The notes below the pieces were generated by a model. The model had not been told where the DNA came from, did not search any database, and worked only from the letters and a program-made list of their open reading frames with translations. Both the position numbers and the translations under genes were made by a program. This document shows positions 1-13,068 of a stretch of 64,000 bases of DNA, piece by piece. The stretch comes from Gamarada debralockiae (Eukaryota; Ascomycota; Leotiomycetes; Helotiales; Hyphodiscaceae). Every line of letters begins with the position of its first letter. Position 1 is the stretch's first letter. The stretch is taken from the NCBI GenBank assembly GCA_002803225.1, contig NXFV01000809.1, positions 16,098 through 80,097 of the forward strand. Direction: 5' to 3'.

Positions 1-2116
1 TTGGGTGTGCGAAATATCGCCAGATGATGGCGCATCGACCACGTCCTCACACTTCTTCTCGACAGGATCGTCCTTTTGATCGCCTGGCTCTCGTTTACAA
101 TCATTTCCAGGAATCAGACGCCAGCCAGAAGACGCCTTGAACGTGTCGTCAGGACCAGAAGCTTTGCAGGCACCTTCTGGGAGGACCAGATCACCAGCTT
201 GAATGCACTCTTTGCGATCCGCGCTTCGGACAAAGTTGTAATCGCACTCGAAATCCGCTTCCGTACAAGGGCAGGGTGTCGATTTCGGCACCGGATCTTC
301 AAATTCCTTCATTATGAAGCACTTAGCATCGGCCTTGCGGCGCGTGTAGAATTGCTTGTGGCCCATCAAACAGGTTGGGTTGTTGTCTTCATCAACTCTA
401 GCATACCAGTCTTCCATATCGTCTGGTTTGCACTTATCTTCGTGCATATCGTTGAAATCTATGACGATGATATAACCTTCACCGTTCTCTGCCTTATCTT
501 CGATAGCTTCAAGCAAGAACTTCAAGCTGGTCGAATCCGCAGTAGTCGTCAACATTATGGGCTTAACCCTTTGGTCAAGTTCGACGGTGTGCCATTTTTT
601 CCCATGATTTAACGAATAGCGGACTTTGTCTGTAACCTCGTCCTTGATGGCCACCAAGATGGAGCCTTGATCACCAAACTCGTATTTGTGAGGTCCATCC
701 AAGCCTTTGACCCAAGTCACTCCAGCGTCATCGGAGACGTAAAGATTGCCTTCTTCGAAGGGCTTGAGATAGTCTCCAGTATTTCCAATGCCCATGGCAA
801 TGCCCGGTGCTGGACTGGAAAATACTCGTCCGGAATTGTCAAGCTCGGTAACTGAGTGCAGATGGAGGTCTTCGTTGTTCTTGCTCGTTTTCAGGCCGGT
901 CCATGTTCGTCCGTCGTCAAAACTGATCTGGGATTTGACGTGCCTCCTGGCACCTGAACTCTCAACGTCCTTCCAATTATCAACGACATTGATAAGCAAT
1001 ATTCCTTGGACTCCTGCAACCTTCTCGAAATCAACGCGGCCGTCCAGATAGCGATTCGTGTGTTCGGCGTTCCGCGTAAAATATGTTCCGTTCGAGTTAC
1101 TGCTGAGGAAGACGCCCATGGGGTTGTTGCGCCGAGTGTTCATGACATCGATCTGGATGCTGTAATTTGTTCCTTCGAGGATCGTGTACGCTTTTTCGGT
1201 AATCTTGTGATCGTGGGGGAAGACGGCTCTGTGCCACTTGATCGTATCGTCCGAAACGTATAAAGCCATCTCATCAGTGCCTTCTGCGCTTGCCGCAACG
1301 ACCAAGTACTTCTTGGTCACAGTCATGTCCACAATGCCCTGGACTGTCCGGCCCGGCTCGAGTTCCGGTTCAAATTCCTGGATATCATCGCCGTTCGATG
1401 TAAAGAAGTTGTCCGAAACGACTAATCGAAAATCCTTTTCCCAGGGAGAAAATCGACCATTTACCACGCAGATGATCCTGTTATCGTCTAAGTCCTCCTG
1501 CCCAGTTGTAAATAGTTCGGAGGATTTGGCCCAGTGGCAACCATGAGTATTAGATCGGAGGAACTTGGTATCAGTCGCAAAACCGTTCGTCGTGTACATC
1601 GTCTACAAAATCCATTAGCAAAGCAATCTCTCAATCCAAATGAACTATTCTTGCCAATTCCTCGCAGAAAATCCCTGTACACTCCATGCCATTGAAAATA
1701 ATCTTATCCGGGTCCCCAGCATGGAAGGTCAAGGCCTTTTTAAACGCACTGGCCTGCGAATCCGTATAAAACTCCTCCCAAGTCTTTCCCCTATCCTTCG
1801 TCATCCAATGGCTCCTCTCATACGTAATGATGTACGCCTTCTTATTATCATATGGATGCATCGTCATCTCAAACATCTTCCCATATGGCACATCCGATAC
1901 CTTGTCCCAGTTCACACCCGCATTTTCAGATCTGTAAACGATGTGGTCGTTAACGTCCTCGAACAGCAGCACATCGGAATCGTCGAAATATTGTACATTG
2001 GACGGCCAGAACGTGAAGTTGGTCGTGTGAACAGACGGTTTATCCTTCTTTGCTACAGCGCTGGTGCAGAGGAGCGCTGGTAACAGGAGGCTCTGCCAAC
2101 CCGTGTGTAGCCTCAT
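1..2116 (-). CDS. VPS10: Vacuolar sorting receptor VPS10 (sortilin family), N-terminal part
   Basis: Type I Golgi receptor that sorts vacuolar hydrolases such as carboxypeptidase Y to the prevacuolar compartment. It starts at an ATG at 2116; exon 1 is 2116-1646, a 43-bp intron occupies 1645-1603 with a TTTGCTAATG branch site, and exon 2 runs from 1602 off the window edge, giving about 691 residues of a protein that is usually near 1,480. A signal peptide ends around the AVAKKDK segment. Several Asp-box or BNR repeats of the ten-bladed propeller are visible (SENAGVNW, TKDRGKTW, SFDDGRTW, SDDAGVTW, LNHGKKW). The cysteine-rich 10CC segment follows (TPCPCTEADFECDYNF, then RKECIQAG). The C-terminal repeat of the domain, membrane span and tail lie outside the window. 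The family call is firm. Confidence 0.95.
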
Positions 2117-3119
2117 TGTCGGGAGTTGGATATTGTGTAGCGCATCAAGATTTAGTGCTGCTCATCAAAGAGCGTCGTTAAATGAACGATTGAGTATCGA
2201 GTATTGGAGGGGTTGGGTTTCGATTCAATTTTGATGGATAGTGAATTTGTGCAACTTTCTTGAAGCTGCTTGCGTGGTCTTTTCGATGTTTGCAGAAGTG
2301 GCAGTGTCAGCTCTTGTCGGTTTCATGAACGCCACACGGCTACCTGAAAATGACGTGCACAGGGGCTCCTATCAACAAGCATGTATTTTTCTATTTCTGA
2401 ATATCAACCAATGAGGCTCCACGATGGATCTTATTTGAAAGATAAAGAAAGAAGCATACGTATCCATCAATATTCATTCACCAGATTCAGGTAATCCGTA
2501 GATCGTTCAAAGAAGTTCGTTGATTGGTTGAAACATGAGTCACGTGTTAGCATACAGAGGTTCCTCTTTTTCAAAACGTTCTCAAAGCGCCTAGGAACTT
2601 TAAATCGACAGAGGCCGTAGGTTTGCATATGCTAAGAACTGGTATGAGATGTTGGTTGCTCAGTCTAGTTGGATGATTTGGGGTCTAATAGTCTACTTCA
2701 TCTGAATAAGCAAAGCCTACCGGAATTGCTCAATCACTTTGAACCAGTTCAGTTGAGGATCCAGGGATAGTCGAGAAAGTACAGTCCCAAGTTTGGTGAT
2801 AGTCTGGATCTTTTCTATCAGGTTTCCTAACAGGCTCCTCATGCCCCGCGAAATCCCTACTCACTCACGTTCAGTGATTCCAATTTTCTGTAGGTATTAT
2901 GAATATTCATATTGAAGTGTTTTCAAGTTGAGCTCTGGTGTATCAATCGCTGTGCGAAACGTTGCAAACAAGAAAGTCGTAAAGCCGGACCACGCTAAAG
3001 TACAAGACAATCAACCCAAACATGCCTAATCATGAGAGGTATCATGAATCCAAGCCTTTCCATCATCATTCCTCACTCCCCTAAGTTGTGTCGAGCCGGG
3101 AGTATTTTCTCCATTATGC
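2117..3119. other. Intergenic, VPS10 upstream region
   Basis: About 1 kb between the VPS10 start and the stop of the next minus-strand gene. It should hold the VPS10 promoter and the 3' UTR of the neighbour. No open reading frame with a recognisable product and no repeat was seen. Confidence 0.6.
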
Positions 3120-5242
3120 TCACTTCCTTTGAGACTTGACTCTGTTCCAAAATCTCTTGACGACACCATTCTCCTTTTCCACGGGACCCCAACCATCAAC
3201 ACCTCCCAAAGGTCCTCGCACTTCATATTTCTCCTCCAGGTCGTCTAATGCCAACGGTTCTTCCCGCAATGGGCTCTTGCTTGCCGTGGTCTGCCATCCG
3301 TATATCGCGTTCTCATCAGCCCGTAGATCGGGTCTGGTGAGCGTCATCCGTAGTGTCATCTCCCTGCTTCCTGCCATTGCTTGTGCGTATGACTCGGGCT
3401 GCTTCACCAACGTAGCCTTCGGGACAAGATGTGAGAAATCCGCAGACGTCTTGCTGCCCTTCACATACGTCGGTGATACTCCACGAGGCCGTAATCCAAG
3501 GTCAATACCCATAGGTGTCAATGGGGATTCTGGATCGACCATCGAGGCGTCGTCTTCGAAAAGGGATGCCGCATCATCGTTCAAGAATGACGATTGTGCT
3601 CTGTCTGTAGCATATGATTTTCGGCCAGCTATATCCTTCGATAATCGTTTGGGAGCGTTGTTCTCCTTATCCGTTCCATCTGCCACTCCGTCCAATGATG
3701 GAAACCCGAATTCTATAGCCTCGTCGAACTTTTGTGGTGATGCCAGGTATACGCGAAGCTTTAGTCGTGCTTCTGGGTCTTGATAATGTGTGGCATTGGG
3801 GTCTATCGACGATATCGAACCATGTGGGGCATGTTTCGGTGCGATGAGAGACAGCGTTCGAGACTTTTGTCGAGAGTGGGAGTTGGATTCGGATTTAGGA
3901 GACCGTGGTTGTATCGAGGATAAGGAATTTCGGCCAAAAGGCATCTTTGTAATTGACATTGTTCGACGAAACGATGGCCGTCGATTGCTGTTGGGCGTAG
4001 GAATCACAAAGCCGTCCAGATTGGCGTGGTAATCATCCAGGACCAACTTCAAGTCTAGATCCTCTTCCTCATCCATCCACCGAAAACTCTCGTACATTGC
4101 CTCTTCCATCGGCGAGGTCGATTCGTCGTCGCTTCGATAACTGTCTGTGCTTGTCATAGTAGACGTTGGAGAGACCGGGTCGAACAAAGGCGTTAAATTT
4201 CGACTTGCACGACGACTGGCTTTGTATATTGCTTCATCGGCGGCGTCCAGTATCACACTCTCGCGTAACCGTCGGGCAAGTACCACTTGTTCCTCCCTCG
4301 TGAATTCCCTCTTCCTGATCTTCTCAGGTAGAGTCAAAAACCAAGATGCCTCGTTACTCGAAATGGATTGTTGTCTCGCTAGTTTCCGTAGGCGTCGTGA
4401 TGTCGAGGTCGAGCTCTTCCGTCGAGGTTCGATGACGGGAACGTTCAGGCCTCGTCGGTCTGCCAGTGAGCTCTTGCGGTGGCTTTGTATGGGCAGCCGC
4501 ACTTCATTGAGGGCGTTCGACCTGGAACTTTGTGCAAACCTCAATCGCTCGAGCGTGGAAAAATACTGTGAAAAGGAGGTTTAGCAAGTGTTAGGGAGAT
4601 CAACTGATTTGGAGAGAAAATAGAGAACGATCGTCGCATGCTCTGCGGAACTTGTCCCCAAAGTGTGGACCTGCATACGAAGGAGCTGCTCCGTGTTCAT
4701 AGCGTGCGGCAGGTGCGGGAGCGATCATTGCTGGCGCGAACTTCACCGCTGTTTACGGAATGGGAGCTTGGACGGCGCGTCGAGTACAATGGACCAACGG
4801 GCGTCAAAATCAATTGACAGTTCGCCACGGGTTGGGTGTGGAGTAATTCCTTACTACGTTTCCTTCAGGAAAAGATGGCGGGTCTAAAAAGGCTGATAGA
4901 CTTTTGAGAAGTTAAAAAAAGAAGAGGCCGTACCTTTCGGCGGACAGCTATTGGCAACGCCTCGAATTCCTCATCAGTCGTGCCGAATCCAGTTATATCC
5001 TTCATGTTCTTTCTGAACCGTCCTGCAGAGGGTAGACTTCGTGATGAGTGTGGCCGATCGAATGTGAATGTACGATTGTGATCGAAAGATTGGGCGTAGA
5101 GGGTTCGAGGTGATAGAGGAGTGGTAGAGCTTGAGTTTAGGTCTGAGGTCGAGCTGGAGAGGGTGGTCGAGGAATAGAAGGGCACTAGCATTGACGGTAC
5201 TTGGAGTCTGCTGATGCTACTGGCATTATTGGAGGGCGCCAT
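3120..5242 (-). CDS. Conserved ascomycete protein of unknown function, low-complexity rich
   Basis: Two exons: 5242-4934 and 4565-3120, with an intron at 4933-4566 (donor AAG|GTACGG, acceptor TTTTCACAG). At 368 bp the intron is unusually long for this window, so an extra small exon inside it cannot be excluded. The product is 584 residues. The junction reads RRK|YFSTLERLRFAQ, which gives a continuous, conserved-looking stretch. The first 100 residues are rich in Ser and Thr. The middle has basic and serine-rich segments and an acidic patch (WMDEEEDLDL). No membrane span, signal peptide or catalytic motif is visible. A cytoplasmic or nuclear regulatory protein is possible, but I do not recognise the family and assign no function. 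Confidence 0.75.
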
Positions 5243-8200
5243 GACCTGAAATTTTTAGGTGATTGGGAAAAGAAGTTCATGTACTGCTGTAGGTTATTGC
5301 ATATTCATGCACGGAGTATTTTGTGGTGACAAGAGGAGAGGTCTGTGGTTTCTGATATTCACTGGGGGAGCTCAGTCAATTGAAGGTAGCTCTCCCTTGC
5401 GGGCCCTTGCTGATGAGCAGCCGAGCTCCTGCACCCGACCCTTGAGCCTGTTGTTCAACGCCTGCCAGGAGGGTTTCGTGTAATTTAGACGAGCTATATT
5501 ATTATTACACAAAATACGAGTATCTCTTAGGATGGCAGTTGGGAATTGACAAATCCTATCAAATTGGTTCAAATGTGATGGATTCTTGGCCTCTTCATGG
5601 TGGGAAGCTCTACAGAGTGCATTGGCGGAACTGCAAGGCCTACGTACCAGCGTCAACAGAACGAGTGAGATGCCTCAAATCGTTCACCCCAATGCACCGA
5701 GATGTCCCAAATAATCCTTAGGATCTGACGAACTATTCGCTGACTCGCTCTCGGGTTTCTCCACCTTTATTTTCCGATAATCTGATTTGCCACATGGGTG
5801 ATCGTCACGCATTCGCCCCTTTTCATTTTGACAAGGGAAAATGCAAGGGCTGCACCGACCTCAAGTGCTCCTGGCGAATGGCTTCCTTGTCTTCCTCGTT
5901 CCTTTTTCTTCCAACAACACCCAAGCCCGGAAATGGAGGCCCGAATGCGCTCTATGCTCTATGCTCCAAGTGGGCGGTTACCGTTTTCAACGGCCACGGT
6001 AAAATAGATTAAAGCGTGATGGTGGAACCATAAGAAGTGTGCCCGAGAACGCGCTCTCAGCTCCGATGCTTCTCGCATCTTTGGGACGAACAACTTTTAC
6101 CCAGCCCCTTGATGCAGCAGATGCCAGCGAACTTTCTTTGTCTGCGAAAGGTCAGCTCTACGGCTTCTTGCAGAGAGATGCAGCCTCAATGTACTGGAGC
6201 GCTGGTGGCGCTTTGCGAGGCATGGGTTGATACCACATGGCTGCGACCCTGCATTTCGCATTATCGTCCCCATGCAATCAATCATTCGATGAGCAACAAA
6301 TACTCCGTGTGCCTGATGATGCCCATCACAGTGCCGGCTCTGCTGCAAGGCCTCAAGTCTGCAATAACACTGAATCTATTGCATGAACTGGTCCAATTGG
6401 GTCTACTCTGAAGGGAACCATGGCGAATCCAGCGACCAGAGCGCGAAATGGGGGGTTTGATTCATTGCAATTGTCAATTGGGCTGGAGCAAGGGTCTCCT
6501 CTCTCCGCTTGTCCGCCCCGCGAAAGTTCCGGCTCTTGTAACCGTCAATTTGGGACTCGGGAGAAAAGTATCCTGTAAGTCACCCGTGTCAAGTTAAATT
6601 CGTCGTCAACAACACGAGAACGACAAGCCAAATGGAACCTCCAAATGTTCCCGGCTTCGCCGCTCGCGTCTGGTTTATATGAAGTGCATCTCAACGCTGC
6701 ATCGAATTTGGATGATTGCAATACAACCGGCCTGCCGTTACCATGGAACACAGACCTCGGCGCCCCTGAATGATGGAAACCAATGGGTCGTGGGGTAGCG
6801 TTTCACAAGGCTTATCAAACGTTATTGTAAGCTTTCGTCTGTCGGATTTCCATGTGTTTCCAGCCGTTGTTCGGTTGAGGCTGTCTATGAAACCGACTGA
6901 GTCGTTTGATTTTCGTCTTGATGAGATCACTATTTTTACATTTCACATGGTAACCCGATATTGTGGCGTGTCTTCGAGCTCCTGAAATCGTCTCAACTCT
7001 CACTGATAGCGGCAGAACAAAGGTGGTCTTCTCACAAGTCTCGAATTATTCGTATTTCCTGAAACTCTCACATTCAGCCAAACCGAGAAAAGACCTCGGA
7101 TACATCGAGCACAAGATTCCTCGGCGACACTTGATGACTTACGACAGCAGTATAGCAGTACAGGACACCCTTACCGGGTGAAATTCGTCTGCGGAAATGT
7201 GTCCGAATGCCCCCCCGAGTACATCGAAGTCGTAGTGCGACTTCGCGTCACGCAGCACCAATGTGCATCTGACCGCGATGTCTTACTAGATCAATTGTTC
7301 TTGATGCAGGCTCGAAGACTTGGCGACTCATCTTTAGTACCCTTAGATACTTGATACTAAGTTTTGACTCTTGATACTCCTTTGAAGCTTCATAATTGAA
7401 CTTTATCAAAATGGTTTCAAAAGAAACCTACATCTGATCGCGGGGCTAATGCACCTCAAAGCAACATTTCTTTCACGGCTCTTCCCAGCTTCTTCCATGA
7501 CCAACTACCGGTATCCGCCAAGGAATCACAAGCCTGATCTCGTGGCTCTAAGTCATATCCAAACAATTACTTGAGTACCGGATTACTGATCTCAACCTTT
7601 CAGGAGATTCCAGAGCACCCATCAGTATCATTCATCCCCATTTCGGAGCACTCGATATGTTCTTTGGTATACTGTACGCCGAAAGCAACAATTCAAAGGC
7701 CCGAACCACAGCTCGCATATTCCTCCTGTTTGGGAACATAATGTCGCAATATCAAGTTCATTATAATCAAAGCAAACATCTCGGCCCGAAGCACAGGCCC
7801 AACCTTGTGTTTACTTCCACCGTTGGCAGAGACAGAAGACAATCTCTGATATAAAGCCAAAATCAAATAACTCAAAATGACCATAGCACCAGGCCCGACT
7901 TCCTTGCACATCCACTGCCGGTGGAGATACAGAACGCCATATCGGCTGTTGTCTACGATTGGCAGCCAAAAGCAATAACTCCAATGACCAAAGCGTCTGC
8001 GCTCACACATTCGGGACCAACCCCTCATGAGCCACACGATGAGACCTGCGAGGACGTCAGACGACGTCCCTCTGTAGCCATTCGTCTTCGACTCCTAGAG
8101 CTACTTTTGTTAAGCAATAGATACACTTTCATTTGATTGCCTGGCTTCAATAATTGGAATGTCGACGTTCCACGTCCACTTGACTCCAAAGTTGGAGGAT

Positions 8201-8870
8201 GCGAGAGACACCTCTTCTACCTTCCTTAACGGATGTGTCAAGATTACGAATGTCAAGGAGTGCAGGAAAGGAAATTATTCTTTGCATCTATCAGATGACA
8301 CAGGTAGGTTGCAGCAGACCTTATCATCTTGAAATGCATCCATTTCTGGTGCCAGTGTACCAGTGGCTTGCTCTGAGCGGATAAACCAGCGCAGTAGCGC
8401 ATCACCATCAACTCTGCAATCATGTTCCATTCAATCAATCCACAGTTGACAGCAGAAACGATTCTCGGAAACACAAGGTAGGAGAATCGAAGAACTGGAT
8501 ACCATACCCTCCAAATATAAGTTCAGCATCATTAAAGGGAAAACGTCAACGCTTTTATTGAGTCACTGTGAAGGTATATAACAAAGAGCAAACGAAGGAA
8601 AAGCAAAGTATCGCCCGCGCACTTTCGAATCTGTTGAAGGCCGATCATCCAGAAAGTCCAGCAATTCAATCGCTTCAAAATATGCATCGTCGTCATCGTC
8701 GTACCATGGCATCATCCAAGATCAAGGCCAAAATGCCCTTCATCATGACCAAAGCCTCTAAAATGACCAGCACTTATCCCCAACCAAAAGCACCAAAACT
8801 TCCAGCCCCATCAAAAAACACAATCTCCAAACCCACCAAAAACACCCCACCTCTCTCACCACCCAGCGGA
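5243..8870. other. Long gene-poor stretch
   Basis: About 3.6 kb without a convincing gene. Open frames are short, overlap on both strands and show no family signature. The best candidate is a minus-strand frame at 8037-7693 (114 residues) with one hydrophobic segment (GAMVILSYLILALYQ). It could be a worn fragment of a membrane protein, but nothing upstream or downstream supports a full gene. The right end holds the 3' UTR of the aminomutase gene. Confidence 0.5.
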
Positions 8871-10718
8871 TTAAGCACCCTCCACATCATTCACACAAAA
8901 AGCCAACGGATCATAATACTCATAAATCTTATTCTCCTTACCACGACCAGTAACAGCGGGCGCAACGAACGTACTAACACCAGTCTTGCGATCATAATTT
9001 TCGTATGAAGCCGCGAGACGCTTGCCGCCGCCGCCAGGGAGGTCGACGACGAAGGATGGCATCATGAAACCTGCGATTGAGCCGCGGATCTTTTGCTCCA
9101 GGTCGAGGATGGTTTGGAGGGGGGTGCGGAGATCTTCAACGCCTGATACCATGTCGCATTGGTAGACGTAATACTGTTAACAGTTCACGTCAGTAAATGT
9201 CAAGGACGTTAGATAATTCATTGTGGGGAATGGGACTTACAGGTTGGATGTTGTTATCGGCAAGCTCTCGAATCAACGCACTCATCGTCTCCAAATCATC
9301 ATTCACACCTCTCAACAACACACTCTGATTGCGTACCACCACGCCATTAACAAACAACTTCTGCGCCGCCTCTCTCGAAACCCAACTAAACTCGCGCGGA
9401 TGATTGAAGTGCGTATGCACAGCAACCTGCTTACCCATCTCCTTACCGTTCTTCGACAATCGAATCAGCTCCTCGGTCCACATATCCTCGGGATCAAGAA
9501 TACGGGACGGGGAGACACAGATGCCCTTTGTAGCGATGCGGAAGCGACGGATATGGGGGATTGCGAGGAGTCGTTCGCCGATAAAGCGGAGTTGCTCGGG
9601 TAGAAGATAGTAGGAGTCGCCGCCGGAAACGACGACGTCTTGGATCACGGGGTTGGAGGCGATGTAGGCGAGTGCTTCCTCCCAGCGGGCCTTGATGGGC
9701 TTGTATGATGCCTTGGTTACGGTTTCGGTGTTGCCGCCGACGGCGTAGGAACGGGTACAGTATCGGCAGTAGAGACCACAGACGGATGTTGCTGGATTCA
9801 AATATAAGTAACTAGAATGTCGGGATTGAGGGGGAAAGTGAGTGACTTACCAAGGAACAGAACCTTCTCAGGATAGCGATGAACCAAGCCAGGAGCAGGG
9901 GAGTCTTCCTTCTCGTGCAAGGAGTCAAGAGTAAGCTTAGGGTGGTCGGGCAAGAACGTGGACTTCATAGGGATGAATTGACGACGCATGGGATCCTCAA
10001 GTGGATTGTTCCAATCGATGACACTCAAGATGTGAGGAGTCAAGCGGATGGACATCGGAGCTTCCTTGATACCCTGGATGACGTCTTCAATGAAGGTCTC
10101 ACGAGTTCCAATGCCCTTGTAGTTCTCACTCTCCGGGAAGGCGTCAGGTAAGACCTCATTCAAGAACTTGAAAAGACTGGAGGAACCTTGAATGTTCTTG
10201 GCTATCTGTTATACTTTCTTAGTCTTGTTGCTTGCTGATGGGGAAGGACTTGGTAAACTTACGTTCCATCGGTGAGATAGAAACTGCTCTTGGGTGACGT
10301 CTTTCCAGCGACCAATCTTCTGCCAATACGGCTCCTTGTCGAACTTGGAGTCCCGGTAGTAGAGTGGAACGACCTTGTCTTGAACGACAGTCTCTTGAGT
10401 AGCCGCGTCATGGCCCTTTGAAGCTTGACCAGGTACCGAAGTAAATGAGGAAGGGCGAAAAGATAGAGTGCCTGGAGGTTGAGGAACGGGAAATTGCAAT
10501 CGAACCAGCTCTTCATCATTTTCATAAGCCGGAGTCTGCTCATAGCGTGGAGCCTCAGCGAGTGCTGATTGTCCCCGACGTTGAACAAAGGACTGGAAAT
10601 CTCCAGTTACGGAGGCAACCTTGAAAGGTGAGAACTTGGTAGCGCCACGATTGCCATATCTGCGGGCGCCAAAGTGTACTATAGAGCCAAAGGCTCCTTG
10701 TCTCAAGTGCGAATACAT
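8871..10718 (-). CDS. Lysine 2,3-aminomutase-like radical SAM protein
   Basis: Four exons: 10718-10263, 10205-9851, 9791-9241 and 9173-8871, with introns of 57, 59 and 67 bp that all have GTAAGT-type donors. The product is 554 residues. Lysine 2,3-aminomutases move an amino group from C2 to C3 using S-adenosylmethionine, a 4Fe-4S cluster and PLP. The radical-SAM motif CGLYCRYC is intact at Cys275, Cys279 and Cys282, followed by SGGDSYYL, HTHFNHPREF and LLRGVND, which are typical of the family. The PLP lysine cannot be pinned by eye. The first 60 residues are rich in Arg and Ser and poor in acids, so mitochondrial targeting is plausible. The start is the first in-frame ATG; a GTG seven codons upstream was ignored. 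Fungal members exist, but the natural substrate in fungi is not established. Confidence 0.9.
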
Positions 10719-13068
10719 CTTTGAGGTAAGAGTGAGCACTAGGGCTTCCAGAAGCGTAGTGCAAAAAGTTATGGTGGTGATGGCAACTGGGTTTTGCTAG
10801 GGTTGTACCAAGTTTTCTGCAACGGAGTTTGGTAATATGATCTGAGAGGTGAGTTAGTATGAGAAGCTTCGAACTGGTGCAAGGTAGGCGTTTTGCGAAC
10901 ATATGCGCATGCAACAACAGGTAGCTTGCCGTCAATACGTAGGTACTTACCTCTTCTGTCTTCAAGTGTCGTTCTTCGTCGTGGAGGGTCGACACAGTGT
11001 TGAAGGAGGAGAAGAAGAGTTGCGGTGAACAAGAGTTTCTAGGTCGTTAAGTAGACGAGGGTTCGATAGCGTTGTTGGTATATTCACTGATTGCTAGATA
11101 CTATTGGCAGTGAATACAATCAGTGAATACCGTCAGGGGTTCCTCAACTTCGGCATGCACTGCTGCTATACTGCTTCTGCCAAGACCAACAGTGGCCGAT
11201 CCAGCTCCCGGATTCTGTGCATGGGAGTGTCAAAACCACTCCCCCATGTAAACCCAATTAGACCTGGTAGGTGGGCTTGTTAGTCCTCAGCACTGAAGGG
11301 TTGGTGGGAGGTCTTAGGCGACGCTGTGTAGCAATTTGGTTTCACGTGGCTGCCCCAACTTTGTACTACTCGTTGTGTTAGAAGCAAAACAAGCAATATC
11401 TATGACATCTGAAACACAAGGCTGCTATCCCTCTGATTGGCAGCCTTGTCACACTCTGTGCAACCACACGTTGGTGCTCAAGCGAATAGTTGGAAGACTC
11501 TTAAAAGACGAGTAGTTGCGATTGACCGCGTTATCTGACGTAATATTTTTGAATGGAAATCAAAATTCAAACTTCGCCTTGAGGTTCATAAGCTATCACC
11601 ACTCTCGTGGAGCCAAGTCACAGTGTCATCTTCGCAAGTTATGAGGGGATGATGCGTTTACTTCGTTCGCTCGCTAATATCAGCCACATCTGTTGGATGG
11701 CCAAACAATGAAATTTCATGACAATATGAGAAATGTGCGGCGCCGTAGGATGAACAAATTGTCATGGAAATGTTGGCAGTTGGCAGCTGACAGCGTTGCC
11801 CATCTATGCCTAGAACCAATATTCACCCATTGACTGGTGGACCCCAGTTGTCGGGGATGTGTTGGTGGGGTTAGCAGCTGCACGAGCAGCTCGATTTGGA
11901 TATGGATAAAATTCTGCACACCCTTGCAGATCTGGAAGTGGCCAAGTACTCAAGTGCCTCAGGTAGATGTTTTCCAACACCAGAAGTATGTCCCAAATGC
12001 ATCGAAAACACCGATGAAGGCGGATTTTTGCGAGGTTGAAATGTCCATGTAAGTGCAAGCTCGATACACTTGACTCCGTGATTCAAATTCGCTAAATGGC
12101 ACACTTAGCTGGAAGAGAATGGGAATTGTCTGAGATGCGCAGATATTTAGACAATAATCTGCCCTTCTTTGATACTCATCCCCAGCTCTTTTTTCCTTGC
12201 AATTTGAGTGAGCATAGAATGAAGAGCTTAAATACACGATGGGCAATTCACAGCAAGCTTGAAATATGGAGGCTCAAGCCGCAAAACCAAAGGCATCTGA
12301 ATAATTGGACTAATTGGACAATTCCAATATGGAGATGGGAACTGCCCATAATGAATAAGATGATAGAAAGGATACAGAGTTGATAGGCTTAAGGATGCGT
12401 TCGCAAAGCTGTTTGCATCTGACGGTCCAGAATGATAACGGCGGGTAAGATTGATGCCTCCTCCGACAGCGCGAAGACTTGGTACCATATAGTCTGAAGA
12501 GCTTAAAGAAGGGGAGGAGAAGCAGCGAACTGATATGATTCAGCATCCGCATATACGGAGTGGCCGATATCAATCGCTCAATCCCTTTCTGTGACTGTGG
12601 AAGTCGGAGAACTTCCGCCCCTCGCTGGTGCAGAACCCAAGTACCGAGTAACAATGTCACTAAGGCCTGAGGAGCTCAAGATAGTGTCCTGTCGATATAT
12701 AAACCAGCTGTTCCATCAAAGGAGGCATTTCACTTGTTGCAAATTTCCAGTAAACCGAGTTTCTGGAATTTTTGATGGAAGAACTCGGACCGTGAAGAGA
12801 GGAAAAGGGTTCTTCCAGAAAGTAGAGAATGATATATTGCTGCCTCAGGGTTAAAAGGTTTACAGCCTGGGCCATTCCGAAAGTCTCCTTCTTCACGTGA
12901 CTTTTAGCGTAATTTTCAGAGCCTCTCTCGTTCCGCTTTTCGAATCTCTGTTCCTCAAACCACAGAGTCGCAGGTCTCGATACCACAACCCATTCTACAT
13001 CTCCTCTCCTTCAATTGCACGAGCAATTGACTCTTTACCCTTTCCTTAATCCATAGACCTCCTTCACC
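10719..13068. other. Intergenic between aminomutase and ATP synthase alpha genes
   Basis: A divergent 2.3-kb interval that should contain both promoters. Short overlapping frames at 11.7-12.7 kb on both strands have no recognisable product. The last 100 bases before 13069 are pyrimidine-rich, as in many highly expressed fungal promoters. Confidence 0.5.

Noticed and set aside
76..612. A 178-residue plus-strand open frame
   Set aside because: Antisense to VPS10, where the Asp boxes and 10CC cysteines are on the minus strand.
7693..8037. Minus-strand 114-residue hydrophobic frame
   Set aside because: One hydrophobic segment only, no start context, no flanking exons and no recognisable motif; kept as a note in the intergenic entry.
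8568..9008. A 146-residue plus-strand frame rich in Lys, Pro and Thr
   Set aside because: It overlaps the last exon and 3' UTR of the aminomutase gene in antisense and is low complexity.
10555..10995. Minus-strand frame upstream of the aminomutase
   Set aside because: It lies in the 5' leader and in another frame; joining it would displace the leader-like N-terminus without adding homology.
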